Positions 1-9,573 are shown, numbered from the stretch's first letter. The stretch is DNA of 40,345 nucleotides from an uncultured Chloroflexota bacterium (GCA_937988705.1 CALKIA010000620.1:1-40345); one strand, 5' to 3'. Numbers and translations: made by a program. Notes: generated by a model from the letters alone, not told the origin.

Positions 1-3000
1 AGCTCCAGATACTGGTAGCCATATTCTTCCGTCGGCTCGATCGTCGTGCCTTCGCCGTAATCGTTCCACGTGACCAACTGGACAATATCCGCCCCTTGCG
101 CCAGCGCCAGATCCAGCGTATAGCGCAGCGTTTCCCCGTCACGCGCGTCGATTGATCCGTAGCTGGAGCGCACCCCTGCTTCGGCGTAAATATCGTGGAA
201 ACCGGGGAACGCACTGCCCACCACCAGATCGCGCCGCTGAGCATTGCGATAGAAGCGTTCCAGATAGTTTTCGAGCGCGGCCGGCGGCAGTTCAATGCCC
301 CCGGAGAGGCTCATCGGCGGCCACGGATAGTTCGTCAGCGACCCGAACGCCAGATAATTATCCAGCGTGACGAGCGCCGGCGTCGGCGTAAAGCCGTCAA
401 AGATCGTCTCCCAATCCGCTAACTGGCGGAAATACAGCGGTCCAAACACGAACACCAGCGGCTGTCCTTGATAGCTCACATAGGCATCCGAGCCGAACCA
501 GTGTTCCGCCGCGTACTCAAAGTCACGCTGCCCCTGCGCCAGCGCCGTGTCCGTGTTGAGACGGCCACCGTCGATCAGGGTCTGAATCGTGCGATCTTCG
601 TAGCAGATGGCAAAGCGCAGACCGGCCCGTGTCATAATCTCGAACAGCTTGCCCGTCGCTGTGTTGATCGAGGCGTAATCGTTATAGTGCGCCGTGCCAT
701 ACCAGTCAACGATCACGCCATCGATGCCGCTCAGCTTCATGAGCAGCGCCTGATATTCGAGGATCGCTTCATCCTGCGAGTCGTACGGCCCGGTCAATGG
801 GGTGGAATGCGCAGCGATCTCTTCGGGCGCGTCAAAGTGATTCATCGTCCAGTGCCAGCCCCAGCGTCCGCTGACCTGCGGCGTCTGATACCACGGCATG
901 TAGTGCGCCAGCAGCAGCGGACGTTCCGCCGCGCCTTCGGGCGGCGCGATCACAAGATTCAATTCGGTGGTCACCGAGCGCATGCCCAGATCAACGACGA
1001 ACTCACCGGGCACGACTTCCATCCAACCGCCCGCTGCGCTGTTCGGCAGTTCAACGCCGTTGAGCAGCACGCGACCCACGCTGCGCTCCGGACTGAACAG
1101 GCGCACGCGGATCGCCCGCTGTTCCGGCGCGTCCGCATACGCGCCTTGCGCCGCGCTGATCGTGATGTTCAAATTCTCGCTGTCGGCGGCGTGCGTGACG
1201 GTCGTTTCCCGAACCGCGCCGCTTTGATAGGCCATGGTCGTACCGTCGTCCTCAATGAGCGTGAACACGCCATCTTCGGCGGCGTGATACACGTTGAAGG
1301 TGATCGAAGAATCGGTTGTGCCGTCCGTCCGCTGACCAAGAACATTGAGCGTCGCTTCATCCACACGCATCGTCGGGATCACCGCGCCATCGCGCACAAA
1401 CAGCGGCGCTTGCACAAGTTCCCCCGACTCGACCGTGACGGTTGCGCCAGCGCTCGCGCTGTATTCCCCGGTGCGATAGTTGAACCAGCCCCCTTGCGGC
1501 AGGTAGACGTCGGTTGTTTGCGGATCGTAGTCGGTGAGCGCCGCCATCAGCAGCTGCGAACCGATCATTTTCTGCCCACCGAGCGTGCGCACGTTTGGAT
1601 CGTCCTGAAAGGTGTAGACGAGCGGCGGAAACACCGCCGCGCCCGTGCGATACGCTTCGTGAGCCAATGTATATAAGTACGGACTCAGTTCGTAGCGCGT
1701 GCGCACGTTCGCCAAGTTGCTCGGTACAGCGCCGATCAGCGAGGGCGCGGTTGCGTAGTCGTTGCTCACATTGAAGGCATGCGGGCGCAGGGGCACATCG
1801 ATCAACGCCGAGTTCGCGAACCACACGGTATACATCTCATCTTCGTTGAAGAGCGGATCACGAGCGGTACGATAAAAACCGCCGACATCCGAGCCGAAGT
1901 AGTCAATTCCGCTCAGCGCCATGTGCATCTGCACGTTCATCTGCTCGGTCAGGCTGGGTAGGTTCGCGCCAATGTCGCCCGACCACAGCGCCACGCCGAA
2001 GCGCTGACTGCCCGCCGTGCCCGAACGGGACAAGCTGAACGGTCGCCGCTCAACATCATTACGCTGATAGCCTTCCCACACACTTTGCGACCAGAGCAGG
2101 TTGTAGAGGTTGTGAATGGCCGCCTGATCGCCGCCCGCATAGTCCGCCGATTCGTCGAAGTCTTCCGGCTCGCCCAAATCCGTCCAGTGCCCCATCACGC
2201 CGATATCGATCAGCGGTTGACGGCGATCATCGTGCCACCACGCTGCGGCGTCAGGGTTCGTAAAATCGACCATGCTGCCGCTGCCCCACCACGAATTCAG
2301 GCGGATCGGGTCACAGCCCGCGCACTCGGTCACGAGCGCGCCTGCCGACAGCGCTTCGGCATAGCCCCGCGCCGTCGCGCTGACATATGGCTCTTCGATC
2401 GTCATCACGCCGAGGCCAAAACCTTCGCGCAGCATAGCGATAACCAGCGCCGGATTCGGGAAGTTGGTCTCATCCCAGGCAAGCGCGCCCATCTGACTGG
2501 CGTCTTCGTCAATGCCGCCGAACCAGAGCAGGTCGAGCACGAATCCATCTAGCGGGAAATCGGCCACGCGCAGCGAATCGAGCACGCCGATCAGCTCGTC
2601 CCAGTTGTCGTAGCCATACTCGGACACCCACAGCCCGAACATCTGCTTGGGTGGGACGGGTGGCCGCCCCGTCAACTCCATGAAATCAGCCCGCAGATCG
2701 GGGAGGTCGCGTCCAGTCATCATGTACCAACGCAGCGGCGGTTCACTGGTGCTCAGCACAAACGGATCGTCGGTGAAGGCCCACGCCTGCGGGTAAACGT
2801 GATCCACAAACACGGCGTAGTTGTCCATGCCTTGACCGAGTGCGTACAGCACGGGGAACTGCGCGTTCCCGACGCTGCCGCCGTTGAAGCTCGTCATCCG
2901 GTTGCCATACCGGCTGCCCGGCAGCACGCGCTGATCGATCCAGTTGCCATCCGCGCCGCCGCGCCGCCGGAAGTGCTCGCCGAGTCCGTAAACGTCGGTT

Positions 3001-3404
3001 GTGCCCGCTTGTGCAAAGGTCAAGCCCTTGAGCGCGCCCTCATCAAGCGCGGGGCACACCGTCGTCAACTCGACTTCACGCAGACGATCCGTCACCGTCA
3101 CGCACAGGCTGACAGGATCAACGCGCAGATGCATCTCCGGCGTCGCAACTTCGTTCTCGGCGGGAAACTCCACCGACGACGCACCCGTATAATCGGTCTT
3201 GGCGACCATCACCGAGGTGGAAATCGGTGTATCCGCCGCTGTCGGAGCGGTCGTTAGCTCAAAGTGGGCGAGGTCGTCGTCTAACAGTTCGATGCGCAGG
3301 ATTAGCCCTTCCGCGGCGAAGGCCGTCCGGTAAACACTGGTTTGGGCTTGGCCAGCACCGGGAATGACGAAGAGGAGCAGCCACAACCAACGGAAACGTG
3401 ACAT
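1..3404 (-). CDS. Secreted GH31 glycosidase fused to a GH99-like domain (3' end outside window)
   Basis: Read by translating the minus strand from ATG at 3404; the frame stays open for 1134 codons to the window edge, so the C-terminus is missing. Residues 1-20 form a signal peptide (basic start, Leu-rich core, likely cut after GQA), so the enzyme should be exported. Residues about 30-820 are a family GH31 protein: the beta-sandwich has YGLGEHF near 139, the barrel has HWTDLGEPE with the predicted nucleophile Asp409, and LWSGD with the predicted acid/base Asp477, followed by a GSDVGGF stretch typical of the family. From about 828 a second catalytic-type domain begins (AHYMPWYQTP, DGVIVDWYG, FAICYEDRT, WNDYGEGTTIEP), resembling the GH99/GH71-like endo-mannosidase group. 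It is the last gene of the sugar operon, 89 bases after the other GH31 gene. Substrate is inferred only as an alpha-linked glycan or oligosaccharide. Confidence is high for GH31 and moderate for the GH99-like assignment. Confidence 0.9.
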   Translation of the reverse strand, partial: MSRFRWLWLLLFVIPGAGQAQTSVYRTAFAAEGLILRIELLDDDLAHFELTTAPTAADTPISTSVMVAKTDYTGASSVEFPAENEVATPEMHLRVDPVSLCVTVTDRLREVELTTVCPALDEGALKGLTFAQAGTTDVYGLGEHFRRRGGADGNWIDQRVLPGSRYGNRMTSFNGGSVGNAQFPVLYALGQGMDNYAVFVDHVYPQAWAFTDDPFVLSTSEPPLRWYMMTGRDLPDLRADFMELTGRPPVPPKQMFGLWVSEYGYDNWDELIGVLDSLRVADFPLDGFVLDLLWFGGIDEDASQMGALAWDETNFPNPALVIAMLREGFGLGVMTIEEPYVSATARGYAEALSAGALVTECAGCDPIRLNSWWGSGSMVDFTNPDAAAWWHDDRRQPLIDIGVMGHWTDLGEPEDFDESADYAGGDQAAIHNLYNLLWSQSVWEGYQRNDVERRPFSLSRSGTAGSQRFGVALWSGDIGANLPSLTEQMNVQMHMALSGIDYFGSDVGGFYRTARDPLFNEDEMYTVWFANSALIDVPLRPHAFNVSNDYATAPSLIGAVPSNLANVRTRYELSPYLYTLAHEAYRTGAAVFPPLVYTFQDDPNVRTLGGQKMIGSQLLMAALTDYDPQTTDVYLPQGGWFNYRTGEYSASAGATVTVESGELVQAPLFVRDGAVIPTMRVDEATLNVLGQRTDGTTDSSITFNVYHAAEDGVFTLIEDDGTTMAYQSGAVRETTVTHAADSENLNITISAAQGAYADAPEQRAIRVRLFSPERSVGRVLLNGVELPNSAAGGWMEVVPGEFVVDLGMRSVTTELNLVIAPPEGAAERPLLLAHYMPWYQTPQVSGRWGWHWTMNHFDAPEEIAAHSTPLTGPYDSQDEAILEYQALLMKLSGIDGVIVDWYGTAHYNDYASINTATGKLFEIMTRAGLRFAICYEDRTIQTLIDGGRLNTDTALAQGQRDFEYAAEHWFGSDAYVSYQGQPLVFVFGPLYFRQLADWETIFDGFTPTPALVTLDNYLAFGSLTNYPWPPMSLSGGIELPPAALENYLERFYRNAQRRDLVVGSAFPGFHDIYAEAGVRSSYGSIDARDGETLRYTLDLALAQGADIVQLVTWNDYGEGTTIEPTEEYGYQYLE

Positions 3405-3493
3405 CGTATTTTTTCCAATCCATTGTCGGTGGTGGGTCACAAGCGACAATGCCCCGCCACGTAGAACTCAATCTCGTCACGCGGATGATCGCG

Positions 3494-6181
3494 CTACGGC
3501 GTCACCTCGCGGTAACCTTCGTCCACATCAGCCACGCCGCGATAATCGATATGCACCTGCCACTGCGTGCGCTGGACATGATCGCCAACCGCACCGTGCG
3601 CCCACGTCTGAATCTTCGGGACGAGCGCCGCAAAGCGCGGCATTACCCCGCGCTGATGCTGGACATCGTGCGCCCCGCCGAAATACAGAAAGACTTCGCT
3701 GTAACGGTACGTGATCGCTTGATCATCCCGGTTATTCCACAGCACAACGAGTGTCGGGTGCTGTGTATCCTCCACGTGGTGCACGCCCGCTTCATACAGG
3801 ACTTCGCACAGGGCGCGGATATGCGCGTCTTGCATGGCGACCACGTACGGCGCGATCTCGTCGGGGTTGACGATCAGCGCATCAACCATTTCGGCCAACC
3901 GATTGCGCACGCCGGAGTGCAGTTTGAAAGCGCGCAGCATACGGAGCAGTGTTTCGCGTTTGCGCTCCCGGCGTGACAGCAGCGATTCGTCATCGGTCTG
4001 CAAGCGCAGGCTCAAGCGGGAGACTGGCGTAACCAACAGGTCGGCGATCACCAGCGTTTCGGTCGCAGCGTAATAGGTAACTTCTGGCGAGAGGTTGCCG
4101 CCATCGACCTGAGCGCTGACCGACGACGACGCTTTGACGCCATGCACATGCACGGTGATCGAGCGGGCAGCGGGGATGAGCGCGGTATCACCCTCTGCCG
4201 GGTCAATAGTCAAATCGAGCGTTTGCCCCGCCCATGTCTGCATGATGCGCGTCAGGCAGTGGCGCCCTTGCTGGTATTCCCGCGAGTCGCCGTCGTCCTC
4301 GTACAGCGTGAACGCACCATTCGCGCCCGCGTACACATGGAGGTGCAACTCAGCAGGATTGTCGATGCCACCCCAACCGGTCGGCGCGCCCAGCGGCACA
4401 ATCACGCCCGCTTTGGCGAACAGCGGAATGTCTTTCAGCAAGCCATACAGCGCATGCCAGCCACCACCCGCATAGTATTCGCCCGTCAGCGCGTTGTACC
4501 AGTCACCTTCTGGCAGCCACACGACCTGCCGCGATAACCCGGTTTCCGGGTCGGCGGGGGCGGTGAACGGCGCGGCGATCAACTCCGTGCCGAATAAATA
4601 CTGTCCGGGACAATGATAGGCCGCTTCGGCTTCGGGGTAGTCGTAGTACATGGGCAGCAGCACCGGCAGCGCATCCCGGTGCGCGCGCCACGCCATCGTG
4701 TAGAGGTAGGGGATCAGCGCGTGGCGCAGCTGCAAGGCATCGCGCAGCACGGCGCGCACTTCGGCATCCGCAAACGCCCACGGCCGCTGATCGTAAAAGT
4801 AGCCCTTGGTCGTGTGGATGCGCAGAATGGGACTGAACACGCCGAACTGCACCCAACGCGCGAACAGTTCGCTGTCGCCCGTGCCGCTGATATGCCCGCC
4901 AATATCGTGACTCCACCAGCCATACGCCACATTCGAAGCGGTCGGCGTCATGTAGGCTTCATAGCGCAGGGTTTCCCACGTCATGTAGCTGTCACCCGAG
5001 AAACCAATCGGGTAACGCTGATGGCCTTCGTTGCCCCAGCGCGAAAAAATGAACGGTCGCTTCGACAGGTTGCGTCCCGCATCCAAAAAATGCAGGTGAT
5101 TGATCAACCACAGGGGATCGAGCTGGTCGATCTTACAGCTTTGCCCCTGCTGCCAGTCGATCCACCAGAAGTCGACGCCCAGCGCTTCGTAGGGGTGATG
5201 CAGCACTTCGAAATACGCGTTGACGAAGGTTGGGTCGGTGATATCAAAGGCGATGGGCTGGCCGCTGGCCGGGTCAATGCCCATGCGCCGCGCCATTTCC
5301 GGGTACTGCTCCTCGTGCGGATGCACCCCTTCGGCGGGATGCAAATTCATCGCCGTGTGCAGCCCTTTCGCGTGCAAGAAGCGGATGAAACCTTCGGGAT
5401 CGGGGAACAACTCGCGATTCCACGTATAACCTGTCCAACCGCTGCTGCGATTCCCCGTTTTGGTCACATGCCAGTCCATGTCGATGATGCACACCGACAG
5501 TGGAATCCCATGCGCCTCCGCGTCATTGATCAACGCTGTCAGTTCAGCCTGAGTGTATGCCCAAAAGCGACTCCACCAGTTGCCGAGAATCCAGCGCGGA
5601 ACCATGGGTACCGCTCCGCTGACCGCGCAGTAGTCACGCAGTCCGGCCTTGTAGTCATGACCGTAGGCGAAAAAGTACCAGTCCACGCCCTGCCCCACCC
5701 GCGCTTCGAGAAACGTCTGCTCGTTGAGCAGAAACGTTTGCGAATCGTCGAGCAGCGCCCAACCGGAACGCGAGATCAAGCCGTCGTTGAGCGCCGCATG
5801 CCCATGAATGAGATCGAGGGTGCGCGTCGTGCCTTTGAGATTGGCTGTATCCACGTCGCCGGGATGCCACACGGTATCGGTTGCTTTGATCGCAATCGAC
5901 AGGCTGTCGCGGGAAAATGCTTTGCCGCATTCGTAGGCGAGCACCAATGCCCCGGTTTCGATGACGACCTGAGTATCGGTGTTGAGCACGTCAAATTCGG
6001 GGAGCGGCTGTTCGCGGTACCACATCGTTTGGCTGGCGCGATCTTCAAAGACACCGCTCGGATCGTATTCCAGCCGGATCAAACGTTCGGTGAGGACGGT
6101 AAACCGAGCCTGACCAGCAACGATGACCGCCTTCGGGTTCGCCGCAGGGCTAAGATCCAGCGTGAACTGCTGTGTGAGCAT
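3494..6181 (-). CDS. GH31 family alpha-glycosidase, predicted cytoplasmic
   Basis: This 895-residue protein has no signal peptide or membrane segment, so it probably acts on sugars after import. The N-terminal beta-sandwich spans about 1-185. The barrel follows, with VCIIDMDWH near 230-238, WWIDW carrying the predicted nucleophile Asp342, and GFSGD with the predicted acid/base Asp397; SHDIGGH near 424-430 is another GH31 hallmark. The C-terminal beta domains continue to about 715, and a further charged, mainly helical then beta tail of about 180 residues makes the protein longer than a plain GH31 enzyme. It lies 15 bases after the permease gene and 89 bases before the secreted GH31 gene, so all are probably co-transcribed. 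The WWIDWQQG nucleophile motif marks a different GH31 subgroup from the secreted neighbour. The exact linkage cut (alpha-glucoside, alpha-galactoside, alpha-xyloside) cannot be read from sequence alone. Confidence 0.93.
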   Translation of the reverse strand: MLTQQFTLDLSPAANPKAVIVAGQARFTVLTERLIRLEYDPSGVFEDRASQTMWYREQPLPEFDVLNTDTQVVIETGALVLAYECGKAFSRDSLSIAIKATDTVWHPGDVDTANLKGTTRTLDLIHGHAALNDGLISRSGWALLDDSQTFLLNEQTFLEARVGQGVDWYFFAYGHDYKAGLRDYCAVSGAVPMVPRWILGNWWSRFWAYTQAELTALINDAEAHGIPLSVCIIDMDWHVTKTGNRSSGWTGYTWNRELFPDPEGFIRFLHAKGLHTAMNLHPAEGVHPHEEQYPEMARRMGIDPASGQPIAFDITDPTFVNAYFEVLHHPYEALGVDFWWIDWQQGQSCKIDQLDPLWLINHLHFLDAGRNLSKRPFIFSRWGNEGHQRYPIGFSGDSYMTWETLRYEAYMTPTASNVAYGWWSHDIGGHISGTGDSELFARWVQFGVFSPILRIHTTKGYFYDQRPWAFADAEVRAVLRDALQLRHALIPYLYTMAWRAHRDALPVLLPMYYDYPEAEAAYHCPGQYLFGTELIAAPFTAPADPETGLSRQVVWLPEGDWYNALTGEYYAGGGWHALYGLLKDIPLFAKAGVIVPLGAPTGWGGIDNPAELHLHVYAGANGAFTLYEDDGDSREYQQGRHCLTRIMQTWAGQTLDLTIDPAEGDTALIPAARSITVHVHGVKASSSVSAQVDGGNLSPEVTYYAATETLVIADLLVTPVSRLSLRLQTDDESLLSRRERKRETLLRMLRAFKLHSGVRNRLAEMVDALIVNPDEIAPYVVAMQDAHIRALCEVLYEAGVHHVEDTQHPTLVVLWNNRDDQAITYRYSEVFLYFGGAHDVQHQRGVMPRFAALVPKIQTWAHGAVGDHVQRTQWQVHIDYRGVADVDEGYREVTP

Positions 6182-6196
6182 GAGTGAGTCTCCTCG

Positions 6197-7066
6197 CTAC
6201 CCCTTAACGCCGCCGAGGGTTAGGCCGATTTTCATATACCTCTGCAAGGCAATGGCGATCAACAGCGGCGGCAGCAGCGCCATGAAGGACGACGCCATTT
6301 GCAGATTGATACTATAGTCGTCCGCGATGTAAAACAAGCGGACGGTGATGGGCTGCGTATAGGGATCGGTCAGGACGAGGTACGGCAGCAGAAAGTCCTT
6401 CCACAAGCCGACGAACGCCAACACGAACAGCACGATGAAGATCGACCGGGACAGGGGCACGATAATGTGAGCGAGCATTTGCAGCGCATTCGCGCCGTCC
6501 ACCCGCGCGCTGTCGATCAGGTCAGCCGGAATGCGGTCAAAGAAGGTTTTGAGCACAAAGATCGAAAAGGCGTCAACACAGTACGGGAGCCACAAGCCCC
6601 AGTAGGAATTCAGCAGGCTGATGTTGACAATGGGCAAGCGAGCAATCGTCGTATACAACGGCACAAAATACGCCATCGACGGAATCATCAATGTGAGCAT
6701 GAAACCAAGCGTAATGTACTTGCCGCCGAATGGCTTAAGCTTCGACAAGCTGAAGGCGGCCGCCGTGGATACGGCCAGGCGTAGAATCACACCCACGCCG
6801 GAGATGATGAACGAATTGCCGAACAAACGGGGCATTTCGAACCACTCCCACGCCTGCTGATAGTTCTCCCAGCGGGCGACGCGGGGCAGCAAATTCAGTC
6901 CACCCTGAAAGATCTCCGTGCTGTCTTTTAAACCTGATGTAAAGGCGAAAAAGAACGGAAATAACGTCACCAGCGCCACAGCCAGCAGGAAGATCACCGC
7001 GACCGTGTAGTAGACGCGCCCGGTCGGCGTGCGCAGTTCTATATTCGAAAAGAAGCCACGATCCAT
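6197..7066 (-). CDS. Carbohydrate ABC transporter permease, CUT1 MalG type
   Basis: This inner-membrane permease of 289 residues has six predicted transmembrane helices, the first near residues 19-41. The cytoplasmic EAA loop, which docks the ATPase, is visible near 184-200 as DSARVDGANALQMLAHIIVP. The C-terminus LTLGGVKG is typical of MalG-like proteins. It pairs with the upstream permease gene, 18 bases away, and the binding protein to form a CUT1 oligosaccharide importer. No ATPase gene is in the operon; in this transporter class a shared MsiK/UgpC-type ATPase encoded elsewhere commonly serves several importers, which is inferred here. Confidence 0.94.
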   Translation of the reverse strand: MDRGFFSNIELRTPTGRVYYTVAVIFLLAVALVTLFPFFFAFTSGLKDSTEIFQGGLNLLPRVARWENYQQAWEWFEMPRLFGNSFIISGVGVILRLAVSTAAAFSLSKLKPFGGKYITLGFMLTLMIPSMAYFVPLYTTIARLPIVNISLLNSYWGLWLPYCVDAFSIFVLKTFFDRIPADLIDSARVDGANALQMLAHIIVPLSRSIFIVLFVLAFVGLWKDFLLPYLVLTDPYTQPITVRLFYIADDYSINLQMASSFMALLPPLLIAIALQRYMKIGLTLGGVKG

Positions 7067-7084
7067 TTTGGAATTCCCCTACGC

Positions 7085-8035
7085 TTAGTTTTCGTTCGTC
7101 AGGCGGGCATTGACGATGCGGTAGATGATCGAGAATACGACCAGCACAAGGATCATGGTGACGCTCCACGCGGACGCGTACCCCATGTCCATACGGATGA
7201 AGGCGCGGTTGTAGATGTGCATCGCCGGAGTAAGCGTTTCGCGACCGGGGCCGCCATTCGTCAGCAGGAACGGCTCGGTGAAGACTTGCACGACCGAGAT
7301 GATTTGCAGCACGAACATGAGCGACATTACCGGGTACAGGTGCGGCAGGGAAATGTGCAGAATGCGCTGGAACGGGGTTGCGCCGTCGAGCTCCGCCGCC
7401 TCGTACAATTCCTGCGAGACATCCTGCAGGCTGGCGAGGTAGATCAGCGCGGTCGTGCCGAAGCCGCTCCACGTCATCACGGCGACGAGCGCCGGCTTGG
7501 CGAGGTGGACATCTTGCAGCCACAACTGCCGTGCAATGCCAAACTGCGCCAGAAACTCGTTGAGCACGCCGCCATCGGGGTCGTACATGAAGCGCCAGAT
7601 GATCACGGCGACGGCCGCCGGGACTACTGTCGGCAGAAAGTACACCACCCGAAAGAACCCCGTCCCATGCCGCATTTCGCGCACGAGAATGGCGATCACC
7701 ACGGGCACGAAATAGCCGAGCAGCAGACTCCACGATGCAAAGCCGAGGCTGTTTTGCCATGCGATCTCGAACGCCGGGTCTTTGAGCATCAGCTCAAAGT
7801 TGTGCAGCCCGACCCAGGTTCCTACCCCGCCCAACTGCACATCCTGAAAGCTCATCTGAATTGAGCTGAGGATCGGCAGCCACGCAAACAGCGCGAACAC
7901 GATCAAAGCGGGCAGCAGGAACAAGTAGGCGGCGAGCTGCTTGGGCAGCGCGACCCGCAGTCTCGTCAGGATCTTGGGTCGGTGGCGCGCGGCGGGTTGG
8001 ATCACGGGCGGGTTAAGCGAATAGGGTGAATTCAT
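7085..8035 (-). CDS. Carbohydrate ABC transporter permease, CUT1 MalF/UgpA type
   Basis: The protein is 316 residues from the ATG at 8035, with six predicted transmembrane helices, the first at about 33-53 (LAAYLFLLPALIVFALFAWL). The EAA motif reads YEAAELDGATPFQRILHISL. The frame stays open 42 codons further upstream, but that stretch runs into the 3' end of the binding-protein gene and through a strong stem-loop. The 8035 start has a GGGGGA ribosome-binding sequence 5 to 11 bases upstream, so it is preferred. It is the partner of the MalG-type permease that follows. Confidence 0.94.
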   Translation of the reverse strand: MNSPYSLNPPVIQPAARHRPKILTRLRVALPKQLAAYLFLLPALIVFALFAWLPILSSIQMSFQDVQLGGVGTWVGLHNFELMLKDPAFEIAWQNSLGFASWSLLLGYFVPVVIAILVREMRHGTGFFRVVYFLPTVVPAAVAVIIWRFMYDPDGGVLNEFLAQFGIARQLWLQDVHLAKPALVAVMTWSGFGTTALIYLASLQDVSQELYEAAELDGATPFQRILHISLPHLYPVMSLMFVLQIISVVQVFTEPFLLTNGGPGRETLTPAMHIYNRAFIRMDMGYASAWSVTMILVLVVFSIIYRIVNARLTNEN

Positions 8036-8051
8036 CGTCAGTCCCCCAAAA

Positions 8052-8083
8052 CGCTGCCGGGTGGGACTTTCCACCCGGCAGCG
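8052..8083 (-). promoter_or_regulatory. Intergenic stem-loop between binding-protein and permease genes
   Basis: A perfect 13-bp stem (CGCTGCCGGGTGG and its complement) closes a 6-base loop, 16 bases after the binding-protein stop codon. There is no T-run on the transcribed strand, so it is unlikely to be a full terminator. In mal-type operons such hairpins protect the upstream message from 3' decay, so the binding protein is made in excess over the permeases. That role is inferred here. Confidence 0.75.
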
Positions 8084-8099
8084 GCTGATCTGGTTGTCA

Positions 8100-9488
8100 C
8101 TAGCTTTCCAGAACGAAGGCTTGGAATTCCTCGGCAACCTCGGCGAGGCGGCTGGCGACATCCGTGCCCTCGACGCTCAGCACTTCGCTGATGAGCACGC
8201 CGAGTTCCGAGTAGTAGTCCTGCACGTTCGGGCCGGGTTCGGTCTGGATGGTGACTTCGCCAGCCGTCACGGCGTCGATGAACGGCGCGTAGTTTTCCAC
8301 GGGGAGCTTGTTATACGGCTGGCGGAACGCGGCGAACGCGGTCTGGTAGTCGCCAACGTACATCGGGAGAGTCGGCATACCGACTGCTTCGGTCGTCACT
8401 TCAATCGCCGTCTGCATTTCGACGGGGTCAAATTGCCGCCACAGTTGGAAGTAAGCGGCCGCTTCTTGTTCGTCAGCCGATGCGAAGGCGCTCACCATCC
8501 ATAAGTTGCCACCCGACAGCGTGATCCGACCGTTGGGGCCAGCGGGCGCAGCGGCATAACCAAACTGCGTCAGGTCGGCATCGGGGAACTGGGTGTAATC
8601 CCAGTTGAACTGGTCGCCCGCATAGATGACCATCGCCACGCGCCCGGAAACCAGTGCCTCAGAGATGCTGCCCCAGTCGAGGGTCGCGCCGGGCAGAACG
8701 TCAAGATCCCACCGCAGCGACTGGAGGAATTCGAGTGCCTCGACCGTCGCGCCTGCGCCGAAAGCGGCAGAATACGTACCGTCGCCGTTATCCTGGATGA
8801 TGTCGCTGGGAGTTGCGCCAAAACCGTAGGCGATGTTGGTGAAGTGCCAGCCCGTCGCGCCGCTGCCATCATTGATGAAGGCGAAGCCCGCCACATTGTT
8901 TTCACGATCAGTCAAAGCGACCGCCATGTCGGCCAGTTCCTGCCATGTCGCCGGAGGCGCAGCGAAGCCCGCCGCTTCTAGCATCGGGATGTTATAGGCC
9001 AAACCCAGCGCATATGCATCTCGCGGGATCGCATAGATTTTGCCATCCTGACTCATGTTGCGCAGGATCGCCGGGTTGAACACATCGGCGACGCCAGCCG
9101 CTTCGAAGTACGGAGTCAAATCGGCGACTGCATTCTGGCCGACGAACGTGGGCGGATCGGTGAAGTACGCGCGGAACAAAGTGGGGAGCTGCTGGCCAGC
9201 GATCAACGCCGTGAAGGCGGCGGGATCATACTGGAGTTCCGAACCCGCGACCGTCACGTTCGGGTACAACTCCATGAAGCGCTGCGCGGTGGCTTCCCAC
9301 GTCGCGCGGGCTTCCGCCTGATCAGCAGAGGGCATCTCGGAGACGGTGATCGTGACGGGACGGCCGCCAGCGATCTGCTCCGGCAGAGTCAAAACTTCCG
9401 GGACAGGGGCGCCAACCTGTGCGAACACAGGCACGACGCTCAACACGGCAATAAGCGCGACCAGTACAAGTGTCAATTTGCGGAACAT
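8100..9488 (-). CDS. Extracellular sugar-binding protein of a CUT1 ABC importer
   Basis: The 462-residue precursor has a clear signal peptide, MFRKLTLVLVALIAVLSVVPVFAQ, given here only as the hydrophobic core at about 5-21 with cleavage after FAQ. The mature part has the fold features of family 1 (MalE-like) solute-binding proteins: a TITVSEM first strand, an ATWEATAQRFMELYPNVTV helix-strand near 63-82, and an NIPMLEAAGFAAPPATWQELADMA segment near 166-188, which marks carbohydrate-binding proteins of this group. It is the first gene of the operon and has its own strong promoter and operator sites upstream. The specific sugar is unknown; the two linked GH31 enzymes suggest an alpha-linked oligosaccharide. 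Confidence 0.94.
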   Translation of the reverse strand: MFRKLTLVLVALIAVLSVVPVFAQVGAPVPEVLTLPEQIAGGRPVTITVSEMPSADQAEARATWEATAQRFMELYPNVTVAGSELQYDPAAFTALIAGQQLPTLFRAYFTDPPTFVGQNAVADLTPYFEAAGVADVFNPAILRNMSQDGKIYAIPRDAYALGLAYNIPMLEAAGFAAPPATWQELADMAVALTDRENNVAGFAFINDGSGATGWHFTNIAYGFGATPSDIIQDNGDGTYSAAFGAGATVEALEFLQSLRWDLDVLPGATLDWGSISEALVSGRVAMVIYAGDQFNWDYTQFPDADLTQFGYAAAPAGPNGRITLSGGNLWMVSAFASADEQEAAAYFQLWRQFDPVEMQTAIEVTTEAVGMPTLPMYVGDYQTAFAAFRQPYNKLPVENYAPFIDAVTAGEVTIQTEPGPNVQDYYSELGVLISEVLSVEGTDVASRLAEVAEEFQAFVLES

Positions 9489-9557
9489 GGTGCTGTTCTC
9501 CTAATTTCAGTCAGTTGTAGTGCGTTGCTTTCATGTTCACAAGTCCAGCGCTGTAAA

Positions 9558-9573
9558 TTTGAGACGTCTCAAA
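9558..9573. promoter_or_regulatory. LacI-type operator O1
   Basis: TTTGAGACGTCTCAAA is a perfect 16-bp palindrome with the central CG usual for LacI-family operators. It lies just past the -10 box of the binding-protein promoter, over the expected transcription start, a position that would block transcription. The adjacent divergent LacI regulator is the likely ligand. Confidence 0.82.

Noticed and set aside
468..1676. 402-codon open frame on the plus strand
   Set aside because: It lies antisense to the secreted GH31 gene, whose motifs are clear; the translation is rich in Arg, His and Val with no domain, as expected of a GC-rich antisense shadow.
4613..6187. 524-codon open frame on the plus strand
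   Set aside because: Antisense to the GH31 gene at 3494-6181, same composition pattern, no recognisable motif.
6735..7760. 341-codon minus-strand frame crossing both permease genes
   Set aside because: It is a different frame of the same strand, spans the boundary of two well-supported permease genes and is Arg/Ala-rich without membrane helices.
8052..8083. Rho-independent terminator between binding protein and permease
   Set aside because: Strong stem but no T-run on the transcribed strand, and downstream genes need read-through; described as a stabilising stem-loop instead.
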